Positions 34,332 to 43,144 are shown, numbered from the stretch's first letter. The stretch is 64,000 nucleotides of DNA from Salinimicrobium tongyeongense (GCF_026109735.1 NZ_CP069620.1:3100001-3164000), one strand, 5' to 3'. The notes: generated by a model not told the origin, from the letters alone. Translations and numbers: made by a program.

Positions 34332-36377
34332 ATGAAATCATTTATAAACAGTCTTTATAAAAATCAGGACCTTTTTTACAAAGTTTTTCTATTTCTCCTT
34401 ACCACCTTTATCATTGTGTATATGTTTCCGAAGGGTGGTAAGTTTAAATACGAAATCCCCAAAGGGAAACCATGGCAGTATGAGAACCTGTACGCGCCTT
34501 TCGATTTTGCCATTTTAAAGACCCCGGAAGAACTCGCTGCCGAAAAGGAGGAGATCAACAAGACCCATATCCCATATTATGATTATAATGCTGAAGTAGT
34601 CTCGCAGGTAGAAGCAAGCCTGGAAGAGCAGTTTGTGCGCATCTTCCCCGACACGCTTACCCGAAGGGAAAACATGCGGCTTCAGGATTTTATACAGAAT
34701 ACTTTTGAAGAGATCTACGATGCCGGGGTGTTGCAGGAGATCGTGCCTCTTAGCCCAGATCAGTTAATTTACCTGCGCGAAGGCAACGAAGTTACCGAGG
34801 TGACCTATAAAAGCATAATAAAGCAGAACCAGCTAAGGGATTTTCTCAACCGGAAAATTGACCAGGCACAGCTTCAAAATTACCGGGAGGAGTTGATAGG
34901 TCTTTTCTTTGATAGCGTGAGACCCAATGTCACTTATAACGAAGCACTTACCCAGAGCGATCTCGAAAGCAGGTACAACCAGATTTCCTATACCCGCGGA
35001 AATGTTGAACGGGGTACCATAATTGTTGCCAAAGGAGAAGTCGTGGAAGGGGATAAGCTGCAGGTGCTCAATTCCCTTAAAGCTGAATATGAATCACAGG
35101 TGTGGAGCGAAGCCAACTACAACTGGGTAATTGTAGGCTATACTTTGCTCGTTTTTCTGGCCTTGCTTATGCTGATGTTATTTATTCGGAAATACCGCTA
35201 TGATATCTTTCAAAATAACATAAAAGTCACCTTCATTTTCTTCAATGTGACGCTCATGGTGCTGCTCACCGTGCTGGTAATACGTTTTAATGTGGCTTAC
35301 GTATACGTGGTGCCTTTATGTGTGCTGCCTCTTACCATTAAAGGGTTTTTTGATTCCCGGCTGGGGCTTTTCACTCACGTGATCACCGTTCTGCTACTCG
35401 GCTTTATTGTGCCCGACAGCTATGAATATATGTTCCTTCAAATTATCGCAGGGATAGTAACCATTCTCACGGTTTCAGAACTTTACAAAAGAGCTAACCT
35501 CTTTATTACCGTAGGGCAAATTACCCTGGTGTATATTGTTTCTTACTTTGCCTTTACCATAATTCAGGAAGGTGCTATTTACGAGGTAGAACCCGAAACT
35601 TTTCTCATGTTCCTGCTTGGTGGTTTGGCAACCCTTTTTGTGCAGCCGTTGATCTATGCCTATGAAAAGATTTTCGGGTTGATCTCAGATATGTCACTGC
35701 TCGAATTGTCAGATACCAATTCCAAACTGCTGAAAGAACTTTCAGATAAAGCGCCGGGAACCTTTCACCACTCCCTCAACGTGGCCAATCTCGCCGAGGC
35801 CGCGGCAAATGAAATTAATGCCAATGCCATGCTGGCAAGGGTAGGTGCCCTGTATCACGACATTGGAAAGATGCGTAACCCTACCTACTTTACCGAAAAC
35901 CAGACTACCTCTGTAAATTCCCACGACGAACTTTCTCCAAAAGAAAGTGCCGAAATTATTATCGAACATGTCATCAACGGGATAGAAATCGCCAAGAAAA
36001 GAAATCTGCCCGACAGGGTGATAGATTTTATTCGTACCCATCATGGTACCACCACGGTCTATTACTTTTTGAAGAAAGCCATGGAGAATGACCAGCAGGT
36101 CAATGAAGACGATTACCGGTACCCCGGGCCTATGCCTTTTAGCAAAGAAACCGCGATTCTCATGATGTGCGACAGTGTTGAGGCTGCTAGCAGAAGTATT
36201 AAAGAACCTACTGCCAAAATGATCGATGAGTTCGTGGAAAGGATCATCAACAAACAAATGGAAGACGGGCAGTTCCTCAATTCAAATATTACATTTATGG
36301 AAATTCAGCAGGTGAAAAAGGTGCTTAAGCGCAAGCTAAAGAACATCTACCACCTCAGGATAGAATATCCCGAGTAG
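34332..36377 (+). CDS. 7TMR-HDED/HDIG membrane phosphohydrolase (PgpH-like)
   Basis: A 681-aa membrane protein. A first membrane segment (residues 14-30) is followed by an extracytoplasmic 7TMR-HDED domain, a block of about seven membrane segments (about residues 265-450) and a cytoplasmic HD domain with GTFHHSLNVANLAEAAANEI, ARVGALYHDIGKMRNPTYF and ESAEIIIEHVINGIEIAKK. In Listeria, PgpH with this architecture degrades cyclic di-AMP (established); the same role is inferred here. It has its own -10 element and converges on the GreA-like gene with only 3 bases between stops. Confidence 0.92.
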   Translation: MKSFINSLYKNQDLFYKVFLFLLTTFIIVYMFPKGGKFKYEIPKGKPWQYENLYAPFDFAILKTPEELAAEKEEINKTHIPYYDYNAEVVSQVEASLEEQFVRIFPDTLTRRENMRLQDFIQNTFEEIYDAGVLQEIVPLSPDQLIYLREGNEVTEVTYKSIIKQNQLRDFLNRKIDQAQLQNYREELIGLFFDSVRPNVTYNEALTQSDLESRYNQISYTRGNVERGTIIVAKGEVVEGDKLQVLNSLKAEYESQVWSEANYNWVIVGYTLLVFLALLMLMLFIRKYRYDIFQNNIKVTFIFFNVTLMVLLTVLVIRFNVAYVYVVPLCVLPLTIKGFFDSRLGLFTHVITVLLLGFIVPDSYEYMFLQIIAGIVTILTVSELYKRANLFITVGQITLVYIVSYFAFTIIQEGAIYEVEPETFLMFLLGGLATLFVQPLIYAYEKIFGLISDMSLLELSDTNSKLLKELSDKAPGTFHHSLNVANLAEAAANEINANAMLARVGALYHDIGKMRNPTYFTENQTTSVNSHDELSPKESAEIIIEHVINGIEIAKKRNLPDRVIDFIRTHHGTTTVYYFLKKAMENDQQVNEDDYRYPGPMPFSKETAILMMCDSVEAASRSIKEPTAKMIDEFVERIINKQMEDGQFLNSNITFMEIQQVKKVLKRKLKNIYHLRIEYPE

Positions 36378-36380
36378 GTA

Positions 36381-36833
36381 TTACCACACTTTCACAATAC
36401 TTACTTCCCCGTCTCGAAACTTAAACGAATCGCCGGCCTTTTTGCCCTCCATTTCCTTGTAGATGGGAGAATCTGTTGAAATAGCGTAAACTTTGCTCCC
36501 GCTTTGCATGTCTAGTTCTCCAAGAGGTACAGAAACAAAATAGTAGCCATTTTCTGTTTCTACCACACTTCCGGGGCGCACAACTTCGCTGCGGTGATCG
36601 GTATCCAGGTTGGCCAGGGTTTCTTTCATGTTGCGCACCCGGTCAAGATAAGCGGCATTCTTTTCATATTCGGTCAGCATTTCGCCCTTGTTTCCGTATT
36701 CGTCAAAATCGGGGTGGAATTTATGCTGCTCGTTCTGGCCGCTAATGGTATTCATTTTCTCATTATACTGGTCAATTTTAGCATTGACCTGGTCAAGACA
36801 TTTATTGAATAATTCTTCTTTGTTAATGCTCAT
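36381..36833 (-). CDS. GreA/GreB-like C-terminal domain protein (150 aa)
   Basis: A 150-aa protein with an N-terminal helical, probably coiled-coil part (residues 1-85) and a C-terminal domain resembling the FKBP-like end of Gre factors: VVRPGSVVETENGYYFVSVPLGEL, SGSKVYAISTDSPIYKEMEGKKAGDSFKF. Gre factors rescue backtracked RNA polymerase, but the acidic tip of a GreA coiled coil is not clear here, so it may be a regulator of another kind that binds RNA polymerase. It converges on the pgpH-like gene. Confidence 0.75.
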   Translation of the reverse strand: MSINKEELFNKCLDQVNAKIDQYNEKMNTISGQNEQHKFHPDFDEYGNKGEMLTEYEKNAAYLDRVRNMKETLANLDTDHRSEVVRPGSVVETENGYYFVSVPLGELDMQSGSKVYAISTDSPIYKEMEGKKAGDSFKFRDGEVSIVKVW

Positions 36834-36924
36834 TTTTTCTCGTTTTGCTTAAAATTAGCCAACGCAGTATTCAAAAAAGAACAATTAGCAAAAGTTTAAT
36901 AATTAGGTTTTCTTCGGAAAACCT

Positions 36925-37332
36925 CTATACGGCCGATAGTTTATCAAGCAGCTGGATGTTGCTCTGCAACCTGTTTTTCACCAGATCCATCATACATTTG
37001 TTAAGGGCTGAAGAGTTTGTGATGTAATAGCTGTATTCCTTTAGGGTGAACTGCCCAATGATCATTCCCTTCAGGCTGTTTCGGAATTTCATATCCTTTT
37101 GAACGGCATTTTCAATGTAAGCCATCCTTTTTTCAATACTCATGTCGTAGAACACGTTTTTGTGTTTCTGCACGTAATTCCTGAAAGCTTCCAGCAGCAG
37201 GTCGTTTTGCAGTAAGATCACCGGGCGCAGAGTGAGGTTTTGAAATTGCTCATCGGGAAGCGTAGAGGCCTGTACCACGGCAGATTCTATTTGAGGCCTT
37301 AGTTGGAGGAGAAGTTCATCGCGGTCTTTCAT
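36925..37332 (-). CDS. conserved flavobacterial protein, often mis-called glyoxalase (135 aa)
   Basis: A 135-aa, mostly helical protein with no recognisable enzymatic motif. Segments such as LRPVILLQNDLLLEAFRNYVQKHKNVFY, EKRMAYIENAVQKDMKFRNSLKGMIIGQFTLKEY and NSSALNKCMMDLVKNRL recall a small protein annotated in flavobacteria as 'glyoxalase' (recollection); nothing in it resembles a glyoxalase fold. I start at 37332 (MKDRDELLLQLRPQIE) because the 30 codons upstream look non-coding. It stands alone between the GreA-like gene and the aldehyde dehydrogenase. Confidence 0.75.
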   Translation of the reverse strand: MKDRDELLLQLRPQIESAVVQASTLPDEQFQNLTLRPVILLQNDLLLEAFRNYVQKHKNVFYDMSIEKRMAYIENAVQKDMKFRNSLKGMIIGQFTLKEYSYYITNSSALNKCMMDLVKNRLQSNIQLLDKLSAV

Positions 37333-37492
37333 AGCTGTGGTTTTATTTAAAGATAGCGAAAGTATGTGGCGATTTTCATTTGTCCCTCTGCGACTTATAC
37401 ACCTGTTGTGAACAATCTGCACTTCAGTTAAAATCTTTTAAATAATTTCATTCGGCGGGAGGTTCTTTATACCTTTAAAAAAAGCCATTTTT

Positions 37493-38845
37493 ATGATCCT
37501 TTCAAAAAATCCGTATAACGGGGAAACCCTTCAAGAACATAAAGAATCAACTTCAGAAGATATTGACAAAGCGCTTGAAAAAGCCACGGCAGCCTTCAAA
37601 GAGTGGAAAACCACCTCTTTTTCTTTCCGCTCAAAGCTTATGCTGAAGGCTTCCGAAGAATTAAAGAAAAACAGGCAGGAATATGCTGAAGTAATTACCA
37701 GGGAAATGGGAAAACCCATTAAACAGGCTATTGCTGAAGTAGAAAAGTGCGCCTGGGTGTGTGAATATTATGCTGAAAATGCCGAAAAACAACTAGCTCC
37801 TGAAAGCATAGAAACCGATGCCGAAAAAAGCTACATCAATTACGCACCCCTGGGTGTGGTCATGGCAATCATGCCATGGAATTACCCTTTTTGGCAGGTA
37901 TTCAGGTTTGCGGCGCCAGCTTTAATGGCCGGAAATGTTGGGGTGCTTAAACACGCCAGCAACGTGATGATGTGCGGGAAGAATATCGAAAAAGTGTTTA
38001 TAAGGGCCGGCTTTCCTGAAGCTTGTTTTCAAAACCTCACTATTGGCAGTAAAAAAGTGGAGGAGGTGGTGAAAGATAAAAGGATAAAAGCCGTTACGCT
38101 TACGGGTAGTGAAGGCGCCGGGGGCAGTGTGGCGGCAACAGCGGGGAAGGAGATCAAAAAATCGGTGCTGGAACTGGGTGGGAGCAATGCCCTGGTGGTC
38201 TTTGATGACGCCAATTTGGAGGAAACGGTCAAAACCTGTGTCCAGGCGCGCTTTCAGAATACCGGGCAGAGCTGTATAGCCGGGAAACGACTTTTACTAC
38301 ACCAAAGTATTGCTGAAGAATTCACCGAAATGTTTTTGGAGAAGGTTAAAGCCTTAAAAGCGGGAGACCCTCTTGATGAAGACACGTTTATAGGCGTGCA
38401 GGCAAGGGAAGACCTTGCAAAAGACCTGGAGAAACAGGTTGATGATTCGGTAGAAATGGGGGCAAAGATCCTCACGGGCGGGGTGCGAAAAAAGGCATTT
38501 TACGCACCTACTGTTTTAAAAGACGTGACCGCAAAAATGCCGGTTTTTAAAGAAGAAACATTTGGCCCTGCCATTGGGATCACCACTTTTAAATCTGATG
38601 AAGAAGCTGTAGACCTTATAAATGCTACCAGATTTGGGCTGGGAGTCTCTCTTTTTACCGAAAATCATCAAAAAGCTGAACAGCTTATCCCTCAAATTGA
38701 AGATGGGGCGGTGTTTGTCAATGAGCTGGTAAAAAGTGATCCGCGTTTGCCTTTTGGAGGCACCAAGAAATCGGGTTATGGCAGGGAATTGTCGAAATTC
38801 GGTATCAGGGAGTTTGTGAATATTCAAACGGTCTATTTCAAATAA
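37493..38845 (+). CDS. NAD(P)-dependent aldehyde dehydrogenase (succinate-semialdehyde dehydrogenase type)
   Basis: A 450-aa aldehyde dehydrogenase. Seen: cofactor-binding APLGVVMAIMPWNYPFWQVFRFAAPALMAGN, catalytic Glu in KKSVLELGGSNALVVFDDANLEE, catalytic Cys in RFQNTGQSCIAGKRLL, and PVFKEETFGPAIGITTF. The length and motifs are closest to the short succinate-semialdehyde dehydrogenases (Sad/GabD2-like); substrate cannot be proved. It is followed after 3 bases by a Nudix hydrolase and 30 bases later by an acyl-CoA thioesterase, all on the plus strand and ended by a common terminator. A copy of GGCATTTTACG lies in the coding sequence. Confidence 0.9.
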   Translation: MILSKNPYNGETLQEHKESTSEDIDKALEKATAAFKEWKTTSFSFRSKLMLKASEELKKNRQEYAEVITREMGKPIKQAIAEVEKCAWVCEYYAENAEKQLAPESIETDAEKSYINYAPLGVVMAIMPWNYPFWQVFRFAAPALMAGNVGVLKHASNVMMCGKNIEKVFIRAGFPEACFQNLTIGSKKVEEVVKDKRIKAVTLTGSEGAGGSVAATAGKEIKKSVLELGGSNALVVFDDANLEETVKTCVQARFQNTGQSCIAGKRLLLHQSIAEEFTEMFLEKVKALKAGDPLDEDTFIGVQAREDLAKDLEKQVDDSVEMGAKILTGGVRKKAFYAPTVLKDVTAKMPVFKEETFGPAIGITTFKSDEEAVDLINATRFGLGVSLFTENHQKAEQLIPQIEDGAVFVNELVKSDPRLPFGGTKKSGYGRELSKFGIREFVNIQTVYFK

Positions 38846-38848
38846 AAT

Positions 38849-39277
38849 ATGGCGAGACAAAACATATCGGTAACTACAGATTGTGTGATATTTTTCAGCA
38901 ATAACGGGCGGCCAAAAGTGCTGCTGGTAAAGCGGAAAAAAGATCCTTTTAAAGACCAGTGGGCCCTTCCGGGAGGTTTCCTTGAAGATGAAGAACCGCT
39001 GGAAGATGGCGCAAAAAGAGAGCTGGAAGAAGAGACAGGTTTAAAAGTGGGCAGGCTGAAACAGCTTCAGGCGTTTGGAACACCCGGAAGGGATCCCAGG
39101 GGCAGGACCATCAGCATCACTTTTTGGGGCGAAGTGACTTCCGAAGAAAAAGTAGAGGGAAACGATGATGCCGCCGATGCCCGCTGGTTTCTCTTAAGTG
39201 ATTTGCCAGAACTGGCTTTTGACCATTCCGAAATTCTGCAGGCTGCGCGCGAGGCTTTTCTGGGGCAAAATGATTAA
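38849..39277 (+). CDS. Nudix hydrolase
   Basis: A 142-aa Nudix-fold protein that should hydrolyse a nucleoside diphosphate linked to another group. The Nudix box is complete: GGFLEDEEPLEDGAKRELEE followed by ETGL, matching GX5EX7REUXEEXGU. The N-terminal segment VTTDCVIFFSNNGRPKVLLVKRKKDPFKDQWALPGG resembles the ADP-ribose pyrophosphatase/NrtR catalytic type; no DNA-binding domain is present. It begins 3 bases after the aldehyde dehydrogenase stop, so they are translated from one mRNA. Substrate unknown. Confidence 0.9.
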   Translation: MARQNISVTTDCVIFFSNNGRPKVLLVKRKKDPFKDQWALPGGFLEDEEPLEDGAKRELEEETGLKVGRLKQLQAFGTPGRDPRGRTISITFWGEVTSEEKVEGNDDAADARWFLLSDLPELAFDHSEILQAAREAFLGQND

Positions 39278-39307
39278 CTTTACGCTTCTTTTAAAATTGA
39301 TTCCCCT

Positions 39308-39697
39308 ATGAGATTTCATACCCGAAAATGGATTAAACCCCAGGACCTTAACCCCAACGGCACACTGTTTGGCGGCCGCTTGCTAGAATGGATAGATGAA
39401 GAAGCTGCGCTTTATGCCATTATTCAGCTTGAAAATTCCCGCACTGTTACAAAATTCATGAGTGAGATCGACTTCAAAAGTTCTGCCAGGGAAGGTGATA
39501 TTATTGAAATAGGCATGGATGTGGTGAAGTTTGGAAATGCTTCCATAACCCTTCGCTCGGAAGTACGTAATAAAATGACCCGGGAAGTAATCATTACCAT
39601 AGACCGGATTGTGATGGTTTCTCTTGATGAGAACGGAAAGGCAAAACCGCACGGCAAGACAAAGATTGAATACGTGAAAGACAGGTTGAAAGATTAG
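39308..39697 (+). CDS. acyl-CoA thioesterase (YciA-like hotdog)
   Basis: A 129-aa single-hotdog thioesterase that hydrolyses acyl-CoA to free acid and CoA. Seen: LNPNGTLFGGRLLEWIDEEAALYA, containing the catalytic Asp and the helix that packs in the hotdog, and SEIDFKSSAREGDIIEIGMDVVKFGNASITLRSEV. The chain-length range is not predictable here. It is the third gene of the aldehyde dehydrogenase group, ending at the terminator 39721-39768. Confidence 0.9.
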   Translation: MRFHTRKWIKPQDLNPNGTLFGGRLLEWIDEEAALYAIIQLENSRTVTKFMSEIDFKSSAREGDIIEIGMDVVKFGNASITLRSEVRNKMTREVIITIDRIVMVSLDENGKAKPHGKTKIEYVKDRLKD

Positions 39698-39720
39698 TTA
39701 ACCCGATTCACAAAAACATA

Positions 39721-39768
39721 AAAACAGCACAAGCTCAGTATTTTCAACTGAATGAGTGCTGTTTTTTT
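39721..39768 (+). terminator. intrinsic terminator after thioesterase gene
   Basis: AAAACAGCAC pairs with GTGCTGTTTT, with a second inner stem CTCAG/CTGA, followed by T residues. It faces the leftward mscS gene that ends at 39829. Confidence 0.75.
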
Positions 39769-39828
39769 GCTTTTTTGAGACCCTTACAGGTTCTTGTTCC
39801 TGGCAGAATACTTCGGAAAAAAAACTAA

Positions 39829-41115
39829 TTATTTGGAACCCGGCTGAAGCGGTTTCAGTGCCTTGAGAATATCGTCACCCGAAGGAGATTCGAATAGCTG
39901 CAAATCAAAATACGGAATGGCAGCTATGAGATGATCAAAAATATCGGCGGTAATAGCTTCGTAGAACTCCCATCTCTTGTCTTCGCTAAAACAGTAAATC
40001 TCTACCGGAATTCCCTGGGTGGTGGGAGGGAGGTGCCGCACCATCATGGTCATTTCCTTGTGGATCTTTGGGTGGGCTTTTAGGTAGGAGAGGGCATACT
40101 GCCTGAAAACCCCCAGGTTTGTTTGATGCCGCCCGTTGATGAGGTGTTTTTTATTGACCCCCATCTTTTTATTAAATTCATTGATCTCTTCCTGCCGTTC
40201 TTTAATATAAGGCGCAATTAGGTCAAATTCCTGAAATTTCTCGAGATCTTCATCGTTGATGAACCTTATGGAATTCTGTTTTATATTCAGCGAACGCTTG
40301 ATGCGCCTGCCGGGAGATTCCTGCATTCCGCGCCAGTTGTGGAAAGAATCTGAAATCAGGTTGTAGGTAGGGATCGTGGTATAGGTGTTGTCCCAGTTTT
40401 GTACCCTTACCGTGGCGAGGTTGATTTCGGTCACAAAACCATCTGCCCCGTATTTGCTGAATGTTATCCAGTCGCCAATGCGAACAATGTCGTTCACTGA
40501 AACCTGGATAGAAGCTATAAATCCAAGGATGGTGTCTTTAAAAATGAACAGGATGATCGCTGAAGCCGCACCTAAAGAAATGAGGAAACCTACAACAGAT
40601 TTTCCGGTGAGTTCAGAAAAAACAAAGATGATCCCGATGGACCAGAAAAATATGATGAGGATCTGAGCGTAACTTTCTATGGGCTTGTCGTGGTAACGCT
40701 CGTGCCGCTTCATGTAATTGGTGGTGGTGCGAACAAGGCTGCGGCCAATAAGAACGGTAAGGAAAATGATATAAATATCTACCAGGTTCTCAAATACCAA
40801 AAGCAGCTGGGGGTAGTCTTCAAATACTACGGGAACCGTGAGGATGAGCAACAAAAGCGGAAAAACATTGCTTATGTACCTTGGGAAATTGCTCTTTACA
40901 AGGTAATCGTCAAAAGTAGTGACGGTTTTATTGGTAAATCTCTGGAAGGAAGTTAGTACCAGCTTCTTGGTGATGTAATGCATCACATACCAAAGAATAC
41001 CTACAATGGCAATATTGATAAGCATGTTAAGGAAATGAGCTACACCTGCATCCATTCCCTGTTCAATAAAATAATTCGCTAGGAAATTACCCAGTTCCCT
41101 TGTTTGTTCCTTCAT
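39829..41115 (-). CDS. mechanosensitive ion channel of the MscS family
   Basis: A 428-aa member with about five membrane segments (within residues 25-210) and the MscS core: pore helix LISLGAASAIILFIFKDTILGFIASIQVSVNDIVRIGDWI, then the beta domain FVTEINLATVRVQNWDNTYTTIPTYNLISDSF and a long cytoplasmic C-terminal part. It resembles the YbdG/'medium' MscS subgroup by length and topology. It likely opens on hypo-osmotic shock. Three bases separate its start from the stop of the upstream DUF3817 gene on the same strand. Confidence 0.92.
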   Translation of the reverse strand: MKEQTRELGNFLANYFIEQGMDAGVAHFLNMLINIAIVGILWYVMHYITKKLVLTSFQRFTNKTVTTFDDYLVKSNFPRYISNVFPLLLLILTVPVVFEDYPQLLLVFENLVDIYIIFLTVLIGRSLVRTTTNYMKRHERYHDKPIESYAQILIIFFWSIGIIFVFSELTGKSVVGFLISLGAASAIILFIFKDTILGFIASIQVSVNDIVRIGDWITFSKYGADGFVTEINLATVRVQNWDNTYTTIPTYNLISDSFHNWRGMQESPGRRIKRSLNIKQNSIRFINDEDLEKFQEFDLIAPYIKERQEEINEFNKKMGVNKKHLINGRHQTNLGVFRQYALSYLKAHPKIHKEMTMMVRHLPPTTQGIPVEIYCFSEDKRWEFYEAITADIFDHLIAAIPYFDLQLFESPSGDDILKALKPLQPGSK

Positions 41116-41118
41116 TTT

Positions 41119-41403
41119 CTAGAGATATTTCTTCTCTACATAGAAAGGGCCCAGGGGCAAAACAGAACTAAGGCAGACAATAAGCAGGGTCTTCACTTTC
41201 CATTGTAGCGGCCTGAAGAGTAGTAAGGCTCCAAAAATGTAAGCCACAAATAATAAACCGTGAGCCATTCCTACAATACGCACCATTTCGGGCGCTTCCC
41301 AAATGTACTTTAATGGCATGGCGATAAGTAGCAGTACCAAAAATGATACCCCCTCAAAAATGCTAATCCATTTAAAGATTTTTACCTGTGATTCTAACGA
41401 CAT
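41119..41403 (-). CDS. DUF3817 membrane protein (94 aa)
   Basis: A 94-aa protein with three predicted membrane segments, opening LESQVKIFKWISIFEGVSFLVLLLIAMPLKYIWEAPEMVRIVGMAHGLLFVAYIFGALLLF and ending PLGPFYVEKKYL, the pattern of the DUF3817 (YdzA-like) integral membrane family. Function is unknown. It lies 3 bases upstream of mscS in the same direction and is probably co-transcribed with it. Confidence 0.85.
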   Translation of the reverse strand: MSLESQVKIFKWISIFEGVSFLVLLLIAMPLKYIWEAPEMVRIVGMAHGLLFVAYIFGALLLFRPLQWKVKTLLIVCLSSVLPLGPFYVEKKYL

Positions 41404-41618
41404 AGCTGTGTTTTTTTAAAGCTGCAAATATAATCCAAAAGCTCTTAAAACCAGGCTGGAAATCTACAATTTCTTTAAATGCTTCGTCTTGCGGAAGCTC
41501 TTACTGACTGAATTTTAATTATATAATAAAGTGTAGGTGATGACGGAACATTTCCCGACTGGTAGCCTTAATTATAGTGGTTAATTTCTTAATTTGCGGG
41601 ATACTCAGAAATAGCAAA

Positions 41619-42646
41619 ATGAATAAAAAAATACTGGTCACCGGGGGATTGGGTTTTATTGGATCTCACACGGTGGTAGCACTTCAGGAAAGGGGTTTTG
41701 ATGTAGTAATAATTGATAATCTCTCAAACTCTTCCATCGAGGTTCTGGGGGGATTACCAGGATCACCCGAATTTCTCCGGAATTTGAAAATCTTGATCTA
41801 AGGGACAAACAATCAGTTAATAATTTCTTTGAAAAATACCAGGATATAGACGGGGTTATACATTTCGCTGCCTCCAAGGCAGTGGGTGAAAGCGTTCAGA
41901 ATCCGTTGCTCTACTATGAGAACAATCTCAACAGCCTTATCTACCTGTTGCAGCAACTAAAGGAAAAAGAGGCGCCAAAGTTCATTTTTAGTTCTTCCTG
42001 TACTGTTTACGGGCAGGCAGATGAGCTGCCAATTACCGAGAATGCCCCGGTCAAAAAAGCCGAGTCCCCATACGGAAATACAAAACAGATTGGGGAAGAG
42101 ATCATTTTTGACACCTGTAGCGCAGTGCCTCACCTTAGAGCGATTTCCCTGCGATATTTTAATCCAATAGGAGCGCACCATTCAGCAAATATTGGAGAAC
42201 TTCCAATAGGTACGCCGCAAAACCTGGTGCCTTACATTACACAAACGGCAGCAGGAAAAAGAGAGCAGCTTTCAATATTTGGTAAAGATTATCCCACTCC
42301 CGATGGTACCTGCATTCGTGATTATATCCATGTGATGGATCTTGCCAGGGCTCATGTGATCGCCCTGGAGCGGCTTTTAGATAACGAGCAGGAAAGTAAC
42401 TACGAGGTTTTTAACCTGGGTACTGGAAAAGGGAATTCGGTTTTGGAAGCTGTCAATGCTTTTGAAAAAGTTTCAGGAAAGAAACTGCCTTATGTTTTTA
42501 CAGATAGAAGGGAAGGGGATATTACCGCAGCATACGCCGATACCACCAAAGCTAATGAAGTGCTCAAATGGAAAGCAGAGTACGATATAGAAGATGCTAT
42601 GGAAAGCGCTTGGAAATGGCAGCAGAAGCTTGAAGAAAATAGCTGA
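41619..42646 (+). pseudogene. galE: UDP-glucose 4-epimerase interrupted by a frameshift
   Basis: Two frames together make a complete GalE. The first, from ATG 41619, gives [41 protein letters not shown] with the NAD-binding glycines, and stops at about 41801. The second continues from about 41753 ([48 protein letters not shown] with Tyr/Lys, PDGTCIRDYIHVMDLA). The junction falls at a run of six G (41747-41752). A seventh G would restore VLGGITRI...PEFEN. This is either a sequencing error in a homopolymer, an inactivating mutation or a phase-variable switch. Outside the run the gene looks intact. GalE links UDP-glucose and UDP-galactose for surface polysaccharides. Confidence 0.85.
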
Positions 42647-42655
42647 GAAAAAAGT

Positions 42656-42774
42656 AAACTGTCTAAAATATAAGCTTAAAGGCTAATTCAAACTTGTGGA
42701 TACTTTCCCGATGAAAGTTGTAGAACCCAATCTCTCACATTGGGCTCCTAAGGGATTTACATTTTAGACAGTTT
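42656..42774. repeat. 119-bp element with 14-bp terminal inverted repeats
   Basis: AAACTGTCTAAAAT at 42656-42669 is perfectly complementary to ATTTTAGACAGTTT at 42761-42774. Inside lie two further hairpins: ACTTTC/GAAAGT (42702-42718) and CCCAAT/ATTGGG (42726-42744). It sits between the convergent ends of galE and yqaE. It could be a small transposon relic (MITE) or a structured RNA with a three-way junction. Confidence 0.7.
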
Positions 42775-42785
42775 TATCTCTTCAT

Positions 42786-42929
42786 TTAGTTTACAATAAA
42801 TGCGTGAATCACTCCGGGTAACCAACCTATTAAAGTAAGGATTATGCTTATCAAAAGAGTTGTCCCTACTCCATGGTTCAAATACACGGCTAATGGAGGT
42901 AAAAGGATATTCAAAATGATTGTCAGCAT
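42786..42929 (-). CDS. YqaE/Pmp3-family small membrane protein (47 aa)
   Basis: A 47-aa, almost wholly hydrophobic protein: MLTIILNILLPPLAVYLNHG, then GVGTTLLISIILTLIGWLPGVIHAFIVN. The PPLAVYL motif, the central Gly turn, the LTLIGWLPGVIHA motif and the two membrane helices define the UPF0057 (YqaE/Pmp3/PMP3) family, which in yeast and plants is linked to membrane potential and salt stress. The bacterial role is not settled. It is convergent with galE. The 49-base hairpin at 42979-43027 lies in the region upstream of it. Confidence 0.9.
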   Translation of the reverse strand: MLTIILNILLPPLAVYLNHGVGTTLLISIILTLIGWLPGVIHAFIVN

Positions 42930-42978
42930 GATTCTTTTTTTATTGGTTATACAACCAAATTAATAATAATTTATTAAA

Positions 42979-43027
42979 AATTATCTGCATGTTTTTGGTT
43001 TAGCTTCAATTTAACATGCAGATAATT
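42979..43027. repeat. long hairpin with 15-bp perfect arms
   Basis: AATTATCTGCATGTT (42979-42993) and AACATGCAGATAATT (43013-43027) are exact reverse complements with a 19-base spacer. It lies between the divergent genes yqaE and the DEAD-box helicase gene, where a transcription terminator would not be expected. Confidence 0.75.
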
Positions 43028-43144
43028 AATCTCTTAAGAGCTGTATAAAATCCTGAAACCGCGTGCGGCTTTCCTTTTCCCCATTTCCCTGTTATCTGAA
43101 ATAATTCCTTCGGAAAAGTCTATCTTCGCACAAAATTTAAGGCA

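Noticed and set aside
37333-37422. An extra 30 N-terminal codons for the 135-aa 'glyoxalase-like' protein
   Set aside because: Composition and a -10-like TACTTTCG inside it suggest untranslated leader rather than coding sequence.
42656-42774. Ordinary terminator between galE and yqaE
   Set aside because: The 91-base interior with its own hairpins is much too large for an intrinsic terminator loop.
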